A stretch of DNA of 16,163 nucleotides from Phoronis ovalis (taxonomy: Eukaryota > Phoronida > Phoronidae): positions 1 to 16,163 of the forward strand of contig JAOXYB010024579.1 of the NCBI GenBank assembly GCA_028565635.1, in the 5' to 3' direction. The position numbers were made by a program, and so were the translations under genes. Positions 6,809 through 16,163 of this stretch are shown here, piece after piece. Within the stretch, counting starts at the first letter, position 1. Every line of letters begins with the position of its first letter. A model generated the notes under the pieces. It saw nothing but the letters and a program-made list of their open reading frames with translations, had not been told where the DNA came from and did no database searches.

Positions 6809-8925
6809 GTAGATACAATGAACGTGATTTACAATAATAGAGAATGAAGAAGGTTCAATTGGATTGAGGAATAACGTCAATCAAGATACTAAAATGATAT
6901 TAAAAAAACAGGTACGATTCATGAATTTTAATTTTCCATATTTTGGTTTGTTTGCAGTTCGTAATCATAGACATAGTTGGACACTTACATTTCAGCTTGT
7001 AGTGAGAGAAAAAACGAAACTGTAGATTCGTCTTTGAGGTTTTTACAGGGATCTTGTGTTAAAGTTGTTGACAGTATAGACCGATCTAGACCACTACAGT
7101 TATGTGTAAAATTGAATAACAGGTCAAAATGTTGAAATTTTACTGAGTTTACAAATTAAAAGGATATTTTGCTTCGAGAAATGCAAACAAACAGTGGAAC
7201 CCTAGAGAATAAGAGTTGGATTAAATCATAGGAAGGATTTGTCGCAGGGATTATAAATCCTGTGCCTTGAATCTAATATACACTGCATCAATTGCACCAG
7301 AAAGAGAGATAATAATCTCCGGAGAGCTGACTCGATTCCTTTAATGTATCTAGACATACTACACTATTATCCAGCTGATTCCATTGCTGAGATTCAACTC
7401 TACTGCCGTACTATATTGTTTGTACAAAGGAAGAGTTTTTTATGTACACCATTATGAAAATCTACTATAAAATTGTTTGTAACAGATCGTTCAACTATAT
7501 TTTAAGCTATTAAATAGTCTTTGGAAACCTTTACATTCCACTTGCCTTTCGTGTCTGATTGGTTATTAAAAATCGTTAGACGATAAATAACTGTACCAAA
7601 ACTTTAATAACTTTGCATAAATGTAAGTTAGAGTTCATAAGCAGTTGCCAGATAATGAAATGTTAGTTGTTCAGATAATGGTTGATGCATCTCGATCTCG
7701 ATCTGTACAAACGTTTCAAACAAAGGAATTTAATAACATAGATATTTTTAAAACTAAAAAAGGATACACACATAAGTTGGACACTGTATATTCTGAATCT
7801 GAAGTTATAATAATAATCAACTACAGTATCATATTGTATTTGTAATAACAAGGACACAATGCCAGTTTTACTTTTATAAAAAGAGGCAATGTTCGAGTGC
7901 ATGTATGTCAGGGATCACAGTAAGTGATCCAGAATCTTTATTTTTGAAACCATTTGTCTCTTATCGAATTTTGAATATCGCAGATATAAATGATGAAAAT
8001 GACATAGTGTATTCTTATGCCGTATTTATGCAGTAATTTTGCTTAAGCCTTTATGTACCCGATCAAAACATTACCTGTCACATTTTTTGTTTCTACACAT
8101 GGGTACTAAATATTTTCAGATTTACCAAATAAATAATTCTTCAACATCAGTAAATATATAAAACTATAAAGATTGCAATGTCTCAAGTTTGACACAAAGA
8201 GGGGAATATGTGAACGAATTCACAATTTATATGAATGCAAAATGTTATCTGACTAAATAACTTGGTTAATAATTCTTCCTAAACCATATAATTTTGAAAA
8301 AAGTCAATGAAATTTTATTAGGGCATAATTATAGGGATTTTTTGAATTTTTCAATGTATTGAATACAATACTAGTCTACTGAAAATCTCACATTATATTC
8401 ATGATGGATGAGACTCGGTATTTAAAAATTATCCTATTGTAATATGTGGTGTGCCCTGCACCCAGCATAGTTATATTTCAATTTTGTAGTTTTCAATTTT
8501 GTGTGATGTAACCAAAAAGTCTTAGTAAACAAGCTTATATAAATTCAGATGACAAATGATATTACCTAAGAAGAGCAGAAAGGAAGGGTGATAATCAGTT
8601 TACGGTGTGATTTTCCTTGTAACAGTTTATATGGTGAACTATTTAGTTTTTATCATTAAATAGCAATATGTTTACAATTTCACAAAGCATGGATGCAAAA
8701 CAATGCTCAGTAAAAAGTTACATGTCTGTCACAGAAAATCTTCTGAGATTGCGATAATGTTTAGAGCTTCTTTGTATCTATAAACTTGTGATGTTTACAA
8801 TGTATGAATGTGACATCACATGTGCAAAGAATGGCTTCATGACAGTCGCCTTTGCCAATTGTATAAACCTTATGCTGTAACCAAAGTCAGTGTAGAAAAC
8901 AAAGTTATTTTTTTATTAATTTCAG
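6809..8925. other. Long AT-rich, intron-like interval
   Basis: No coding frame of quality was found. A strong acceptor-like TTTGGTTTGTTTGCAG ends at 6957, but the following open frame is only 14 codons. Short plus and minus frames at 7645-7902 overlap and look like chance. A TCTCGATCTCGATCT microrepeat lies at 7689-7703. I see no RNA gene or dispersed repeat of clear identity. Confidence 0.45.
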
Positions 8926-9142
8926 AATAAACTCTAATGAAGCATATTACTGTAGAATCTTATAACCAATAATGCCAGTGCAGACGATCGCTGTGAGCTC
9001 AAATGGAGTCAAAGATACTGGAATGCAAGAAAAAGGACATACTATTGAAAGAGACCTATTCACTGATGCCTATACAGGGATATCTGAAGAAATAGTAACT
9101 GTTGAAACTGAGAATACTCCAACAGAGGAGACTGAAACAAAG
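8926..9142 (+). CDS. Candidate first coding exon (5' UTR plus 57 codons), unknown protein
   Basis: This is the best protein-coding exon in the window. A pyrimidine-rich acceptor, TTTTTTTATTAATTTCAG, ends at 8925 and a donor, AAAG|GTAGTT, lies at 9142/9143. Coding starts at the ATG at 8972; an in-frame TAA at 8963 supports that start. The 57 codons end exactly on a codon boundary. The peptide begins MPVQTIAVSSNGVKDTG, carries no signal peptide or membrane segment, and becomes acidic and Thr/Glu-rich toward SEEIVTVETEN and TPTEETETK. Such a disordered acidic N terminus occurs in many nuclear or cytoskeletal proteins, so it does not identify a family. Composition is less AT-rich than the flanks. 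The upstream part would be 5' UTR with a short uORF. Further exons should lie to the right, possibly beyond the window. Confidence 0.5.
8937..8972 (+). promoter_or_regulatory. Upstream ORF of 11 codons whose stop overlaps the main start (TAATG)
   Basis: ATG at 8937 opens an 11-codon frame (MKHITVESYNQ) that ends with TAA at 8970-8972. The last A is the first base of the ATG at 8972. If the exon call is right, this arrangement could support termination-reinitiation and lower translation of the main frame. Confidence 0.35.
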
Positions 9143-11598
9143 GTAGTTTTTTTAAACCTACGCATTCTATTTATCATTATTTTTCCAAATAAACACCCTG
9201 AACTTATTAGATTTAAGTACTTTATAGCTTGTACTCGTACTATCCGTCTGTTTTGTGTAGAAAATATGTACAGTAAGAATTGACAAAGCCAGCAAGTAAA
9301 TATATATATATTATATTAATAGATAAATTCAGATTTGCAGTCCATTGGCATTTATTAGAGGCGAGCACATGCTAGAAAAGTAATTTTATTATTAATTAGG
9401 AATTACAGTGTTTCAAGGATCTTGCCAAACCTTTGTTCACGTGCTGTATTCTACAAAATGTCATGTCTATGCAGTTTTGACATCCATATTTGGAATTTAC
9501 AGAACAAACACAATTCTTTAGAGAAATCAATAAAATTATTTTGACAGATAGTAGGTATAATATTCTGAACTGGTATTGGCGAACAATATCTTTTGATGTA
9601 TGGTAAACGTTTGGTTTTAATTTGTAAAGTAAATGTAATGAAATACAATTTTTAATCAAACACAGAAAATAACATGCGGAGAACTTTTACAGTCTGATGC
9701 ATATGTAATTATTGACACCTCAGAAATATTTAATTTTTTTACCCTAATGAGGTTATTGTTAAATGTAAATTGTATAGGCTCCCATTGTATTCTAATTCTA
9801 ACTATCACCCTGAATTAATAAAACATGGCTATATGAAATTAGCAGGTATTCAACTGTAAATATATTGCATACGTAGTTTGTTGACGTGTTTTTTGAAATA
9901 AGATGGAACGTGATGTTTCAACTAAATATATCCAGTTGCAGGTACTTTTGTATTAATTTTTTGAATGTGGTTTATAGTTTTTATGAATAAGTACTAAAAG
10001 GTTGTCAAAAGCTTGCATGACTGCAATTCAAAAAGTGCTTGCTTATATGCCAGTCCTGTAAGCTACAAGATAAGTTTAGTGTTTAGTTGCAGTCTCAATG
10101 TGACATAGTTAAGTTATTGTAGTACGTATTATTAGACAAGTACAACATGCCATTTGTAAACTGATAGATTTACTTGATTTCAATATCCTGAGGATATGTG
10201 CTTGTTGAATTCTTCGGTAAGTCACAGCAAAAAGATATCTTTTAGTGTTACATTGATTTCCTTCAATATCCAAATATCAGCCTATCAACAAATGTCGCAA
10301 TTGTAAAACAGAGAAATGTGGAAGTTCTTACACAGTATGCATTAAGCATCCTCTCTCAGTTGCTTCATACTTCTTGCAAGCCGAATTTAAACCCCTAATC
10401 CCCCTCTATGAAATTATTATTTCATCTTAAATATGATTTCGACATTTGTTAAAAATTTTAGATGGTAAGGGCAAGATTTCTGTTTGAATTAAATTGAATT
10501 TGTTTCAACTTAAAATGTTCGAATAATGTGCCAGAAAAGTTAATGACTGTTACTATCATTAGCTGGTTCTAATAATAGGCCTAATATCTGATGTATTGGC
10601 CCTAACACTTTCCTATTCAAAAACTATCGTCTTTGGAAATATATTAGACAAAAATTATAAAAATTCTCACACAGCAATGCTCTTGGTTGTAGTTTGTTAT
10701 TATCAAGTGAAAAATATGTGTAATTGGGTCTCATGGGCACCTACATTAATTTTCAACCATCTATATTGTTTACAGGCATAGATTTGTATTTTCTCATTCA
10801 CTTGAAAAATTTATCGTACAGGTGAGCTTTTATTAATTTTGAAAGACGCTAGTTTTTGAATAGAAAAGTGTTACGACCAATGCATCAGATTTTGGGCCTA
10901 TTATTAGGACTTAAGTATTAGCCAGGTTCATTTTTTTGCTATCATTTCACAACAACAACATGATTATCACACACGTGTATTGTACTGGTTCTCTTTTGGC
11001 AGTCATTCTGATGTTATGAGTGAAGAAATTAAAGACGATCATTAATTAATTTGGCTGTTAACTGAGGAAAAAATCTCCCAACGTAGATGAGAAAAAAAAG
11101 TATGCATTTTCTTTTGCATGACTTCAAATTTGATAACTACAACAATACTCTACATTTTCTTCTATTGCAATGTTTGATGCTATTAATCTTTGAGAAAACA
11201 GTATATTGTTGCTTATACACTGACTTATACTATGTTAAGTAGTTTTAAAAGTATGCATTTTTATTTTCATCATTACGATCAACGCATTGAAAATATCATT
11301 GCGGTTCCATTTGAAAATGAAATTATTATGACAAAGAAATCGACAGCAAACTTTGCTTTTCATCAGAATAATATTTTGTTGTACAATATCTAAACCTCCA
11401 AAAAAGCCTTTTATGTCAGATGTAAATGATCGTCCTTAAATTAAAGCCTGATTTTTATGTGGCAACTTCATAACACACGCCAAAGGAATTGTTGATGGCT
11501 CTCCGACTTAGTTCATGTCAAGAGGTACCAATGAATATTAGTGTTATATTTACATAAATGTGAGGCTTCGTTATGATCATATTTATATGTTTAACTGC
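9143..11598. other. Long AT-rich, intron-like interval
   Basis: No frame has convincing coding character. Acceptor-like sites occur, the best being GGTTCTCTTTTGGCAG ending at 11002, followed by a short frame reading HSDVMSEEIKDDH and then TAA. That frame is phase-incompatible with a direct join to the 8926-9142 exon. A strong donor-like CTTCG|GTAAGT is at about 10214. The two minus frames at 9396-9659 are chance. No repeat family is obvious. Confidence 0.4.
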
Positions 11599-11626
11599 TA
11601 TGTTTGATTGATCTTTGTAGGTGAGA
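11599..11626 (+). promoter_or_regulatory. Second candidate recursive splice site, junction 11620/11621
   Basis: TGTTTGATTGATCTTTGTAG is followed directly by GTGAGA. The pyrimidine tract is weaker than at 5505, but the donor half is good and the strand is the same. It falls in the presumed intron downstream of the 8926-9142 exon. Confidence 0.3.
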
Positions 11627-12148
11627 TTAATGTCATAGCAACTCTTTACGTATATTCAAAAATCCAATTGTTTAGCATAGAAAAAGAATTTTGCATCACA
11701 GTAGATTTTAAAGGATCACATCTAATTACAGTGCTTGCATAATATATATTTCATTTCTAGAATCCCTGTTACATAGTAGAATCTATAAATCCATCACAAT
11801 CAATTTAGAATCTATATTGTGAAATTTACTAATATAACTGGTTAATGACAGTTTTAAGGAATTATATACACCATGATGACCATTCAGTAGATGCTCTAGT
11901 TGAAATGATGCTATCACAAAAAAATAAAAACAGGCTATTTTAGTATGTTTCTTGGAAAGCATGTTACATAAAGCATAGTATGGCTTTGATTAGGCGGAGT
12001 GATGGTTTGGTGTTGGGCAACAGTTCCCTCAGTGCACATACTTAAAAATGTTTTTCACTTACTCATAATTGCACCTAATGATCACCCACTGAGATATCTT
12101 TATCTATGATGCAGTATTTTTTAATAGAAGTTATTTATCATTTTCAAA
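11627..12148. other. AT-rich interval, no supported feature
   Basis: One acceptor-like TATATTTCATTTCTAG ends near 11760 and opens a 15-codon frame (NPCYIVESINPSQSI) ending in TAG, too short to call. Otherwise nothing is visible before the G-headed repeat at 12149. Confidence 0.35.
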
Positions 12149-12420
12149 GGGGGTACTTGACGATAAATTTGGTAGGGATGTGAGGCACCAAGTAAAAAAC
12201 CCTTAACACATGGTAAAACTTGCTTTTCCAAAAATATACCCCATGGTAAAAAATTAGTTGCAAAAACCAAAACATTGGTAAACAATTCATGAAAAGTTCA
12301 CCCCATGGTAAAAAATGCGATACTGTTCATATAACAAGCTTATGATCAATAATATCAACAGATAAAAATTTCAAGAAATGCACCATTGGTAATTTATTTT
12401 TGACCAACAAGAAAAGATGT
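12149..12420 (+). repeat. G-headed repeat with CCATGGTAAAAA units
   Basis: The head GGGGGTACTTGACGATAAAT then TAGGGATGTGAGGCACC is closely related to the heads at 2814 and 16087. It is followed by units at 25-45-bp spacing containing ACATGGTAAAA, CCCCATGGTAAAAAAT, ACATTGGTAAAC, CCCCATGGTAAAAAAT and ACCATTGGTAAT. Noncoding. Confidence 0.7.
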
Positions 12421-12824
12421 CAGCAAACATGTGATCACTTGCATAACAATATGTCATAACTGTCAATTATTTAGATTTGGCCTGACATCATTAGCACAAC
12501 TTCACGATTACCTCCCTACGCTCCACCGCTTATTTGGGCGTGTTCATTTTATGACATCTCAACCCATGGGGTTACTCCGTATTAATCACTGCTGGGGGGC
12601 TCTGCTTGAAAGGGTGGGGTTTTCACCATTTTAGTCTATTCTAGCTGGGTGTTTTTTTTGCATTTTCAAATTTTAGTCCAGGTGTGTATTTCACATTTTC
12701 AATCCATCTAATTCAGAAAAGGAATGTGTATTTTCAGATTTTTATTTCATTTGTGGGGGAAAATCCTTAATTTTGGCTGGCAGATAAAGGTAAAAGGTGG
12801 ATTTTTGCCTCTTCTGTCCAGTAA
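12421..12824. repeat. GC-richer block and degenerate TATTTTCA-type units, probably part of the same repeat complex
   Basis: Positions 12490-12630 hold a block of higher GC (CTCCCTACGCTCCACCGC, GCTGGGGGGCTCTG) that is open over 67 codons from 12431 but has no domain and no splice sites. From 12638 to 12760, imperfect units recur: GGGTGTTTTTTTTGCATTTT, GGTGTGTATTTCACATTTTC and GGAATGTGTATTTTCAG. This looks like repeat sequence, not a gene. Confidence 0.45.
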
Positions 12825-12893
12825 GAAACAAACCCAGGATCTTCAGACTACAGTTCAACCTTTTACAAATGGAGCTATAACTGAGCTGGTTTA
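12825..12893 (-). repeat. tRNA-derived SINE-like fragment
   Basis: On the minus strand CAGCTCAGTTATAGCT (A-box-like, from about 12887) is followed about 50 bases on by CTGGGTTTGTTTC (B-box-like, down to 12825), the layout of a tRNA internal promoter. The B box is mutated (GGTTTGTTTC versus GGTTCGANNC) and the cloverleaf is poor, so it is not a functional tRNA. A decayed SINE head is the likely explanation. Confidence 0.45.
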
Positions 12894-13116
12894 AAAAAAC
12901 ATGCATCTTTCATCTAATGCCTATTGCTCTAATGTAGTTGTTTTAGTATCTTGACAGGCATGTCACTTACAAATTATATTTAAAAGGTTTCTTATAATTT
13001 GCACACACCAGTATCAAGTATACATTTTACAAATGCTGCATACTTAATGGGTACTGAAATACCAATGTCCTGTGGTTTGTAATGTACCATGGGACTTACT
13101 GTGTACCAATACGTGA

Positions 13117-13158
13117 ATTGACGCTTGTGCATTGACGCTTGTACATTGACGCATCTTA
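13117..13158. repeat. Three tandem 14-bp units
   Basis: ATTGACGCTTGTGC, ATTGACGCTTGTAC and ATTGACGCATCTTA follow one another without gaps. The first two differ at a single base. This is a short tandem repeat with no visible role. Confidence 0.85.
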
Positions 13159-13545
13159 CCATAGTACTCGCTGATACAGCCTGTTCAAAACGTTAATTAA
13201 TTTTACTTTTGATGGCTCAGGGTTAAGGAGGTTTTTCTTTATCAACAAAATAATAGTTCTTGTCACAGAGATAATATGTTTTTTAACAGTACATTAACTT
13301 TTATTTTAATTTGATAGTTTTATAGTATAGTAAGTACATCAATATAATGGTAGTGTCATTTTAAGAAAAAAAATTAAATTCAAGCTTATTCTATACGTAC
13401 GTCGACTAAAGGTTAAGAACCGAATGAGTAGTCAAAGCTCAACAACAGAGTCAACAACCTGCTAATAAATACATAATCGACAGCATCATTGGATTAGATT
13501 TAATTAGTATTTATTTTTAGACCCATGTTTTGGTTTAAGCCATCT

Positions 13546-13608
13546 TGTAGCTCTGGTTGAAAATTATCTGCGGCTTATACTCTTTTTGTGTACTGGATTC
13601 GAGCTCCC
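13546..13608 (+). repeat. Second tRNA-derived SINE-like fragment
   Basis: TAGCTCTGGTT (A-box-like, 13548-13558) and GGATTCGAGCTCC (B-box-like, 13595-13607) are spaced about as in a tRNA. The A-box A and one B-box G are changed. The sequence between does not fold into a clear anticodon arm, so a SINE remnant is more likely than a tRNA gene. Confidence 0.4.
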
Positions 13609-15100
13609 GTAAATTGCAATGTCACAATGATATGACCAGCTCATTAGGTTTACATTAATCTACATTACGCACATTTCGTATCATACTGCATCCATTTCCT
13701 TCGATTTATGAAATCCTTTTCTATCATTAAATATTAATTAGCTTTCGCAGTAATCAGACAACTATGAAAATTAGAATTAATCATTTTTAGTCTTCATTAG
13801 GCGTACTCATATATAATAAAAGAGAGAAATGTTTACTGGTTATTTATATGTTTAACCAAACTGTTGTTAGTAAAAAAGGAAAGGAATGTATTTTTGTATG
13901 TTATTTATTTATCCATATAATAAGTTAATGAAAGATCATCTCTAAATAAAGTTAAATGTATTAAAATTTAGCCTAAATTAATTTTAGTATGTATTTCGTT
14001 GTTTGGTAGAAAAATATTTTTCAAATAAAAAATGTATTTACAGTTGGTATTAATACTTTAAAAGTTATTGAAAAATCATGTCAGTGAAAAATAATAAATA
14101 AATGGCTATTACATTTTCCACCAATCAGTTGCTTGATCCTGCACATATGTTTGCTGATACTATGATATTTTAAACTGTCTCAGAGTTTAAGTAAATATCA
14201 AAATTTCTAATACGCGTAATTCCAAAATAATATGATTCAGAATTATACATATTTATGTCCTTCATGAATTGCAATTTGCTTTAAGTGTTAGTTGCTTTAT
14301 ATAATAGAATATGTTTAATAACAAGTGATTTATCTTCGGATTGTCAAAACTGCAACAAAAATTACATGCACTTATTCACCTAATAGAAAAATATTTTTCT
14401 ATCATTGCTGCTACTAGCAGCTGGTAAACAGACTTTTTGAGGTTTTCAAGTAAATTATAACACCTGTTTCTCTGTATCTGTGGATGTATATGCTTCATCA
14501 TGTAAAATTTTGTTCAGCTCCTGCTGTTAGGTTAATTCAATTTAAGATAAACCTATCAATGGTAGATTATGACAATCCGACTTAAATGCACTTTTGCAAA
14601 AATATAAAAATGAGATTCGAATGTTGATGGAGCTACATGTATATATCGTCTCTTTGTGATACTGGCATCCCACTCTGAAACTATTTTGCTAAACGGACAA
14701 GTGCCAGTAAGCCATTACAACGCAGAAAGTGCCAACTTTTTTGATACCTTGACAATGGCTTCAGAAGACTCCTACCAAGACTAAACTTTCCGCGATTACA
14801 TAATTTGAAACTTTTGAATTATTCCAAAATTACAGTCATCAAACAATAACTCACAAGTGCATAAACGGAAATTATAATTACTCCTAGTGAAATTTTTTTT
14901 TAAATTTTACTATTCTGTAGTACACATTACAGAGGTTTATAGGTACGTGCTTAGGAGTATTGTTGATGTGAAACTTCCCATGCACAGGTCTTGAGCATAA
15001 ATTTAAACCTTCTGAATATTTTGTAACTTAATTTGATTACATTATGTGAGATATTAACATGATATTTTGTGATATCATTGAGTGTGTAAATAAATAGATT
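13609..15100. other. AT-rich stretch with no supported gene
   Basis: I see no coding frame, tRNA or dispersed repeat. ATAGAAAAATATTTTTCTAT (14383-14402) is a perfect 20-bp palindrome, and a related GAAAAATATTTTTC occurs near 14010; both are plausible by chance in such AT-rich DNA. Acceptor-like CTACTAGCAG and TTTTGTTCAG sites near 14420 and 14517 open only very short frames. Confidence 0.45.
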
Positions 15101-15264
15101 CTTCGTCTTAGTGAAGGAGATACTCAGGCCTGTATATATAACTGTAATTATTCAATTTTGTACTTTGGGCCAGAGCCCTTTAATATTGAAATAAATGCAC
15201 ACCTGTGTGCATCATTATCATCATCAACAGGATGGTGTGCATCATTATCATCATCTACAGGATG
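15100..15264 (+). mobile_element. Probable 3' end of a non-LTR element (LINE or SINE) with an ATC-rich tail
   Basis: TTTGGGCCAGAGCCCTTTAA is followed by GAAATAAATGC and then ATCATTATCATCATC repeats. GGGCC...GGCCC-type hairpins, an AATAAA and a trinucleotide-like tail are typical of the 3' end of CR1- and Jockey-related elements, as I recall them. Two 30-bp units, 15205-15234 and 15235-15264, each starting GTGTGCATCATTATCATC, differ at one base. No coding part is visible upstream, so the copy would be strongly 5'-truncated. Confidence 0.45.
15205..15264. repeat. Two tandem 30-bp units (29/30 identical)
   Basis: The units run GTGTGCATCATTATCATCAT to CAGGATG and differ only by A or T in the segment before CAGGATG. 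The junction is exact, which suggests a recent slippage duplication of the retroelement tail. Confidence 0.9.
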
Positions 15265-15377
15265 AGTTGACAGGTATTGTGCATTTTTTAATAGCCTTGT
15301 AATAACATAAATGTCTCCTGCTTTGGAGAAATGTCCCCCATTAAAAAAAATATCCTATAAGTGATCAGATGTTTTAA

Positions 15378-15500
15378 ATGTCTAAATACTTCAAATTGGG
15401 TCCAGAAATGCACCAGATAGCAGGAAACAAGAATGGTATAAAAATCAAACATTTCCGAAAGGAAGCCTCTTGGACTCCCCATGCCCAATCAAGGGAAGTA
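15378..15500 (+). repeat. Second copy of the 4650-5020 dispersed repeat (partial)
   Basis: CCAGAAATGCACCAGATAGC then AGGAAA (within 15400-15428) matches the minus-strand core at 4894-4922. An ACATTTCCGAAAGGAAGCCTC segment and CCCCATGCCC follow, in the same order as the other copy. The overlapping 64-, 71- and 114-codon frames between 15378 and 15722 lie largely on this repeat and disagree with each other, so I call no gene. Confidence 0.6.
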
Positions 15501-16069
15501 CCAACATACCATGCCCATTTAATTGCCAGGAGCCATGGTCTGCTGCTCTGCAACTGTATTCCCTCAAAAACGTTTGCAAAGTGGCAGGTTTTAATAAGCT
15601 ACTTGCATGCAGACAGGTGGTGTTGCAAAATGAGCTCATCTGTCACACACTTCACCTTAAGAATAAACAACATTCAAATGTGTGATTGGTCACTTATGAA
15701 CCACCTTGAATTGTGGGATTGATTGAGTTGCATTTTGCAATGCCACCTGGGGCCTGCAGATAACTTATTGAAATGCAACATCAAGAACCACCATCATAAT
15801 GAAGTTGAAAAGCTCTAATTATAAAACACCAGCATAGAAATTAGAAAATAATTCAGTGACCTTGAGACATATCAGATGATTAGATATTACTAGAATTGTC
15901 ACAACAGCATATTTTCATATCTTTCTTATCATAAAGTGATTTGCATCATATAAGTGAAATAATATAAATTAAATCCTATATAAATATAAATTTATTAATT
16001 TAAAAGACTTGATATTAAAATGTTTGAATAGTTACAGAAGCGACAAGCAGCTTTTGGGTACTAACCATT
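15501..16069. other. Interval with no supported gene
   Basis: The first 200 bases have more balanced composition (ACCATGCCCATTTAATTGCC, GGAGCCATGGTCTGCTGC) and could be the rest of a dispersed repeat. Open frames run through on both strands without recognisable domains or good splice sites. From 15780 the sequence is plain AT-rich DNA. Confidence 0.4.
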
Positions 16070-16163
16070 CCGGGCTGTAAATGCCCGGGGGGGTACTCAA
16101 GGTTTTTTTACTACGGGGATGTGCCGCGGAACCCAATCCAAAATTTTGGCTTTCGGTAGTAAA
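16070..16163 (+). repeat. G-headed repeat, cut by the window end
   Basis: CCGGGC and GCCCGG (16070-16075, 16083-16088) form a small perfect inverted repeat around TGTAAAT. The G run and TACTCAAGG head follow, then ACGGGGATGTGCCGCGGAAC. GGGGGTACT...GGGATGTG is shared with 12149 in the same orientation. The element continues past the window. Confidence 0.7.

Noticed and set aside
10811-10827. Possible third recursive splice site, TACAG followed by GTGAGC
   Set aside because: The pyrimidine tract is missing (AAAAATTTATCG precedes it), so the acceptor half is weak.
12431-12634. 67-codon plus-strand frame in a GC-richer block
   Set aside because: There is no recognisable domain or splice boundary, and it lies inside a stretch of repeat-like sequence.
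15378-15722. 114-codon plus frame with overlapping frames on both strands
   Set aside because: The first third coincides with a dispersed repeat, the competing frames are equally long, and none shows a domain.
1-16163. CRISPR array, bacterial operon or phage-type system
   Set aside because: The repeats are degenerate and lack regular unique spacers. There are no operon-like genes or ribosome binding sites, and the window reads as animal DNA.

Overview
This is an AT-rich eukaryotic window with no prokaryotic-style gene packing. Short open frames, splice-like boundaries, a decayed non-LTR reverse transcriptase, tRNA-derived SINE-like pieces and many dispersed repeats point to an invertebrate animal genome, probably marine. 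That last point rests on the general look of the repeats (G/C tracts around CCCGGG, heads of the form GGGGGTACT), not on an identified gene. I cannot name the species or phylum.

Layout. Positions 1-4612 are a nest of repeats. Two roughly 320-bp inverted copies of one repeat lie at 1-324 and 4296-4612. They bracket a broken LINE reverse transcriptase (1692-2505, + strand), which itself holds an insertion. Downstream of it is a second inverted pair (2506-2593 and 2814-2899), a G/C-tract repeat with about 32-bp internal units (2814-3199), and a perfect 22-bp-arm palindrome (4098-4142). Inside this nest, on the minus strand, 3469-3672 is the best candidate for a first coding exon. It has richer base composition and a promoter-like upstream region with a polypyrimidine initiator and an ETS-type site.

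Positions 4613-6100 hold another dispersed repeat (4650-5020), a degenerate hammerhead-ribozyme-like motif (5117-5156), a near-ideal recursive splice site (junction 5505/5506, + strand) and a further G-tract repeat (5600-6015).

Positions 6100-12148 look like gene territory on the + strand. The best exon is 8926-9142: acceptor, short upstream ORF, 57 codons from an ATG, then a donor. A weaker candidate exon lies at 6696-6808. The remainder reads as long AT-rich intron, with a second recursive-splice-like site at 11620/11621. I recognise neither protein.

Positions 12149-16163 are again repeat-rich: a G-headed repeat with CCATGGTAAAAA units, two tRNA-derived SINE-like pieces, short tandem repeats, a LINE/SINE-like 3' end with an ATC-rich tail, a second copy of the 4650-5020 repeat, and a G-headed repeat cut by the window end.

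The working model is one + strand gene with long, possibly recursively spliced introns to the right of about 3800, and one possible minus-strand gene starting near 3722 and running left. They may share a promoter. I found no convincing previously undescribed functional system. The most distinctive structure is a loose superfamily of G-tract-headed repeats, present about seven times in 16 kb.
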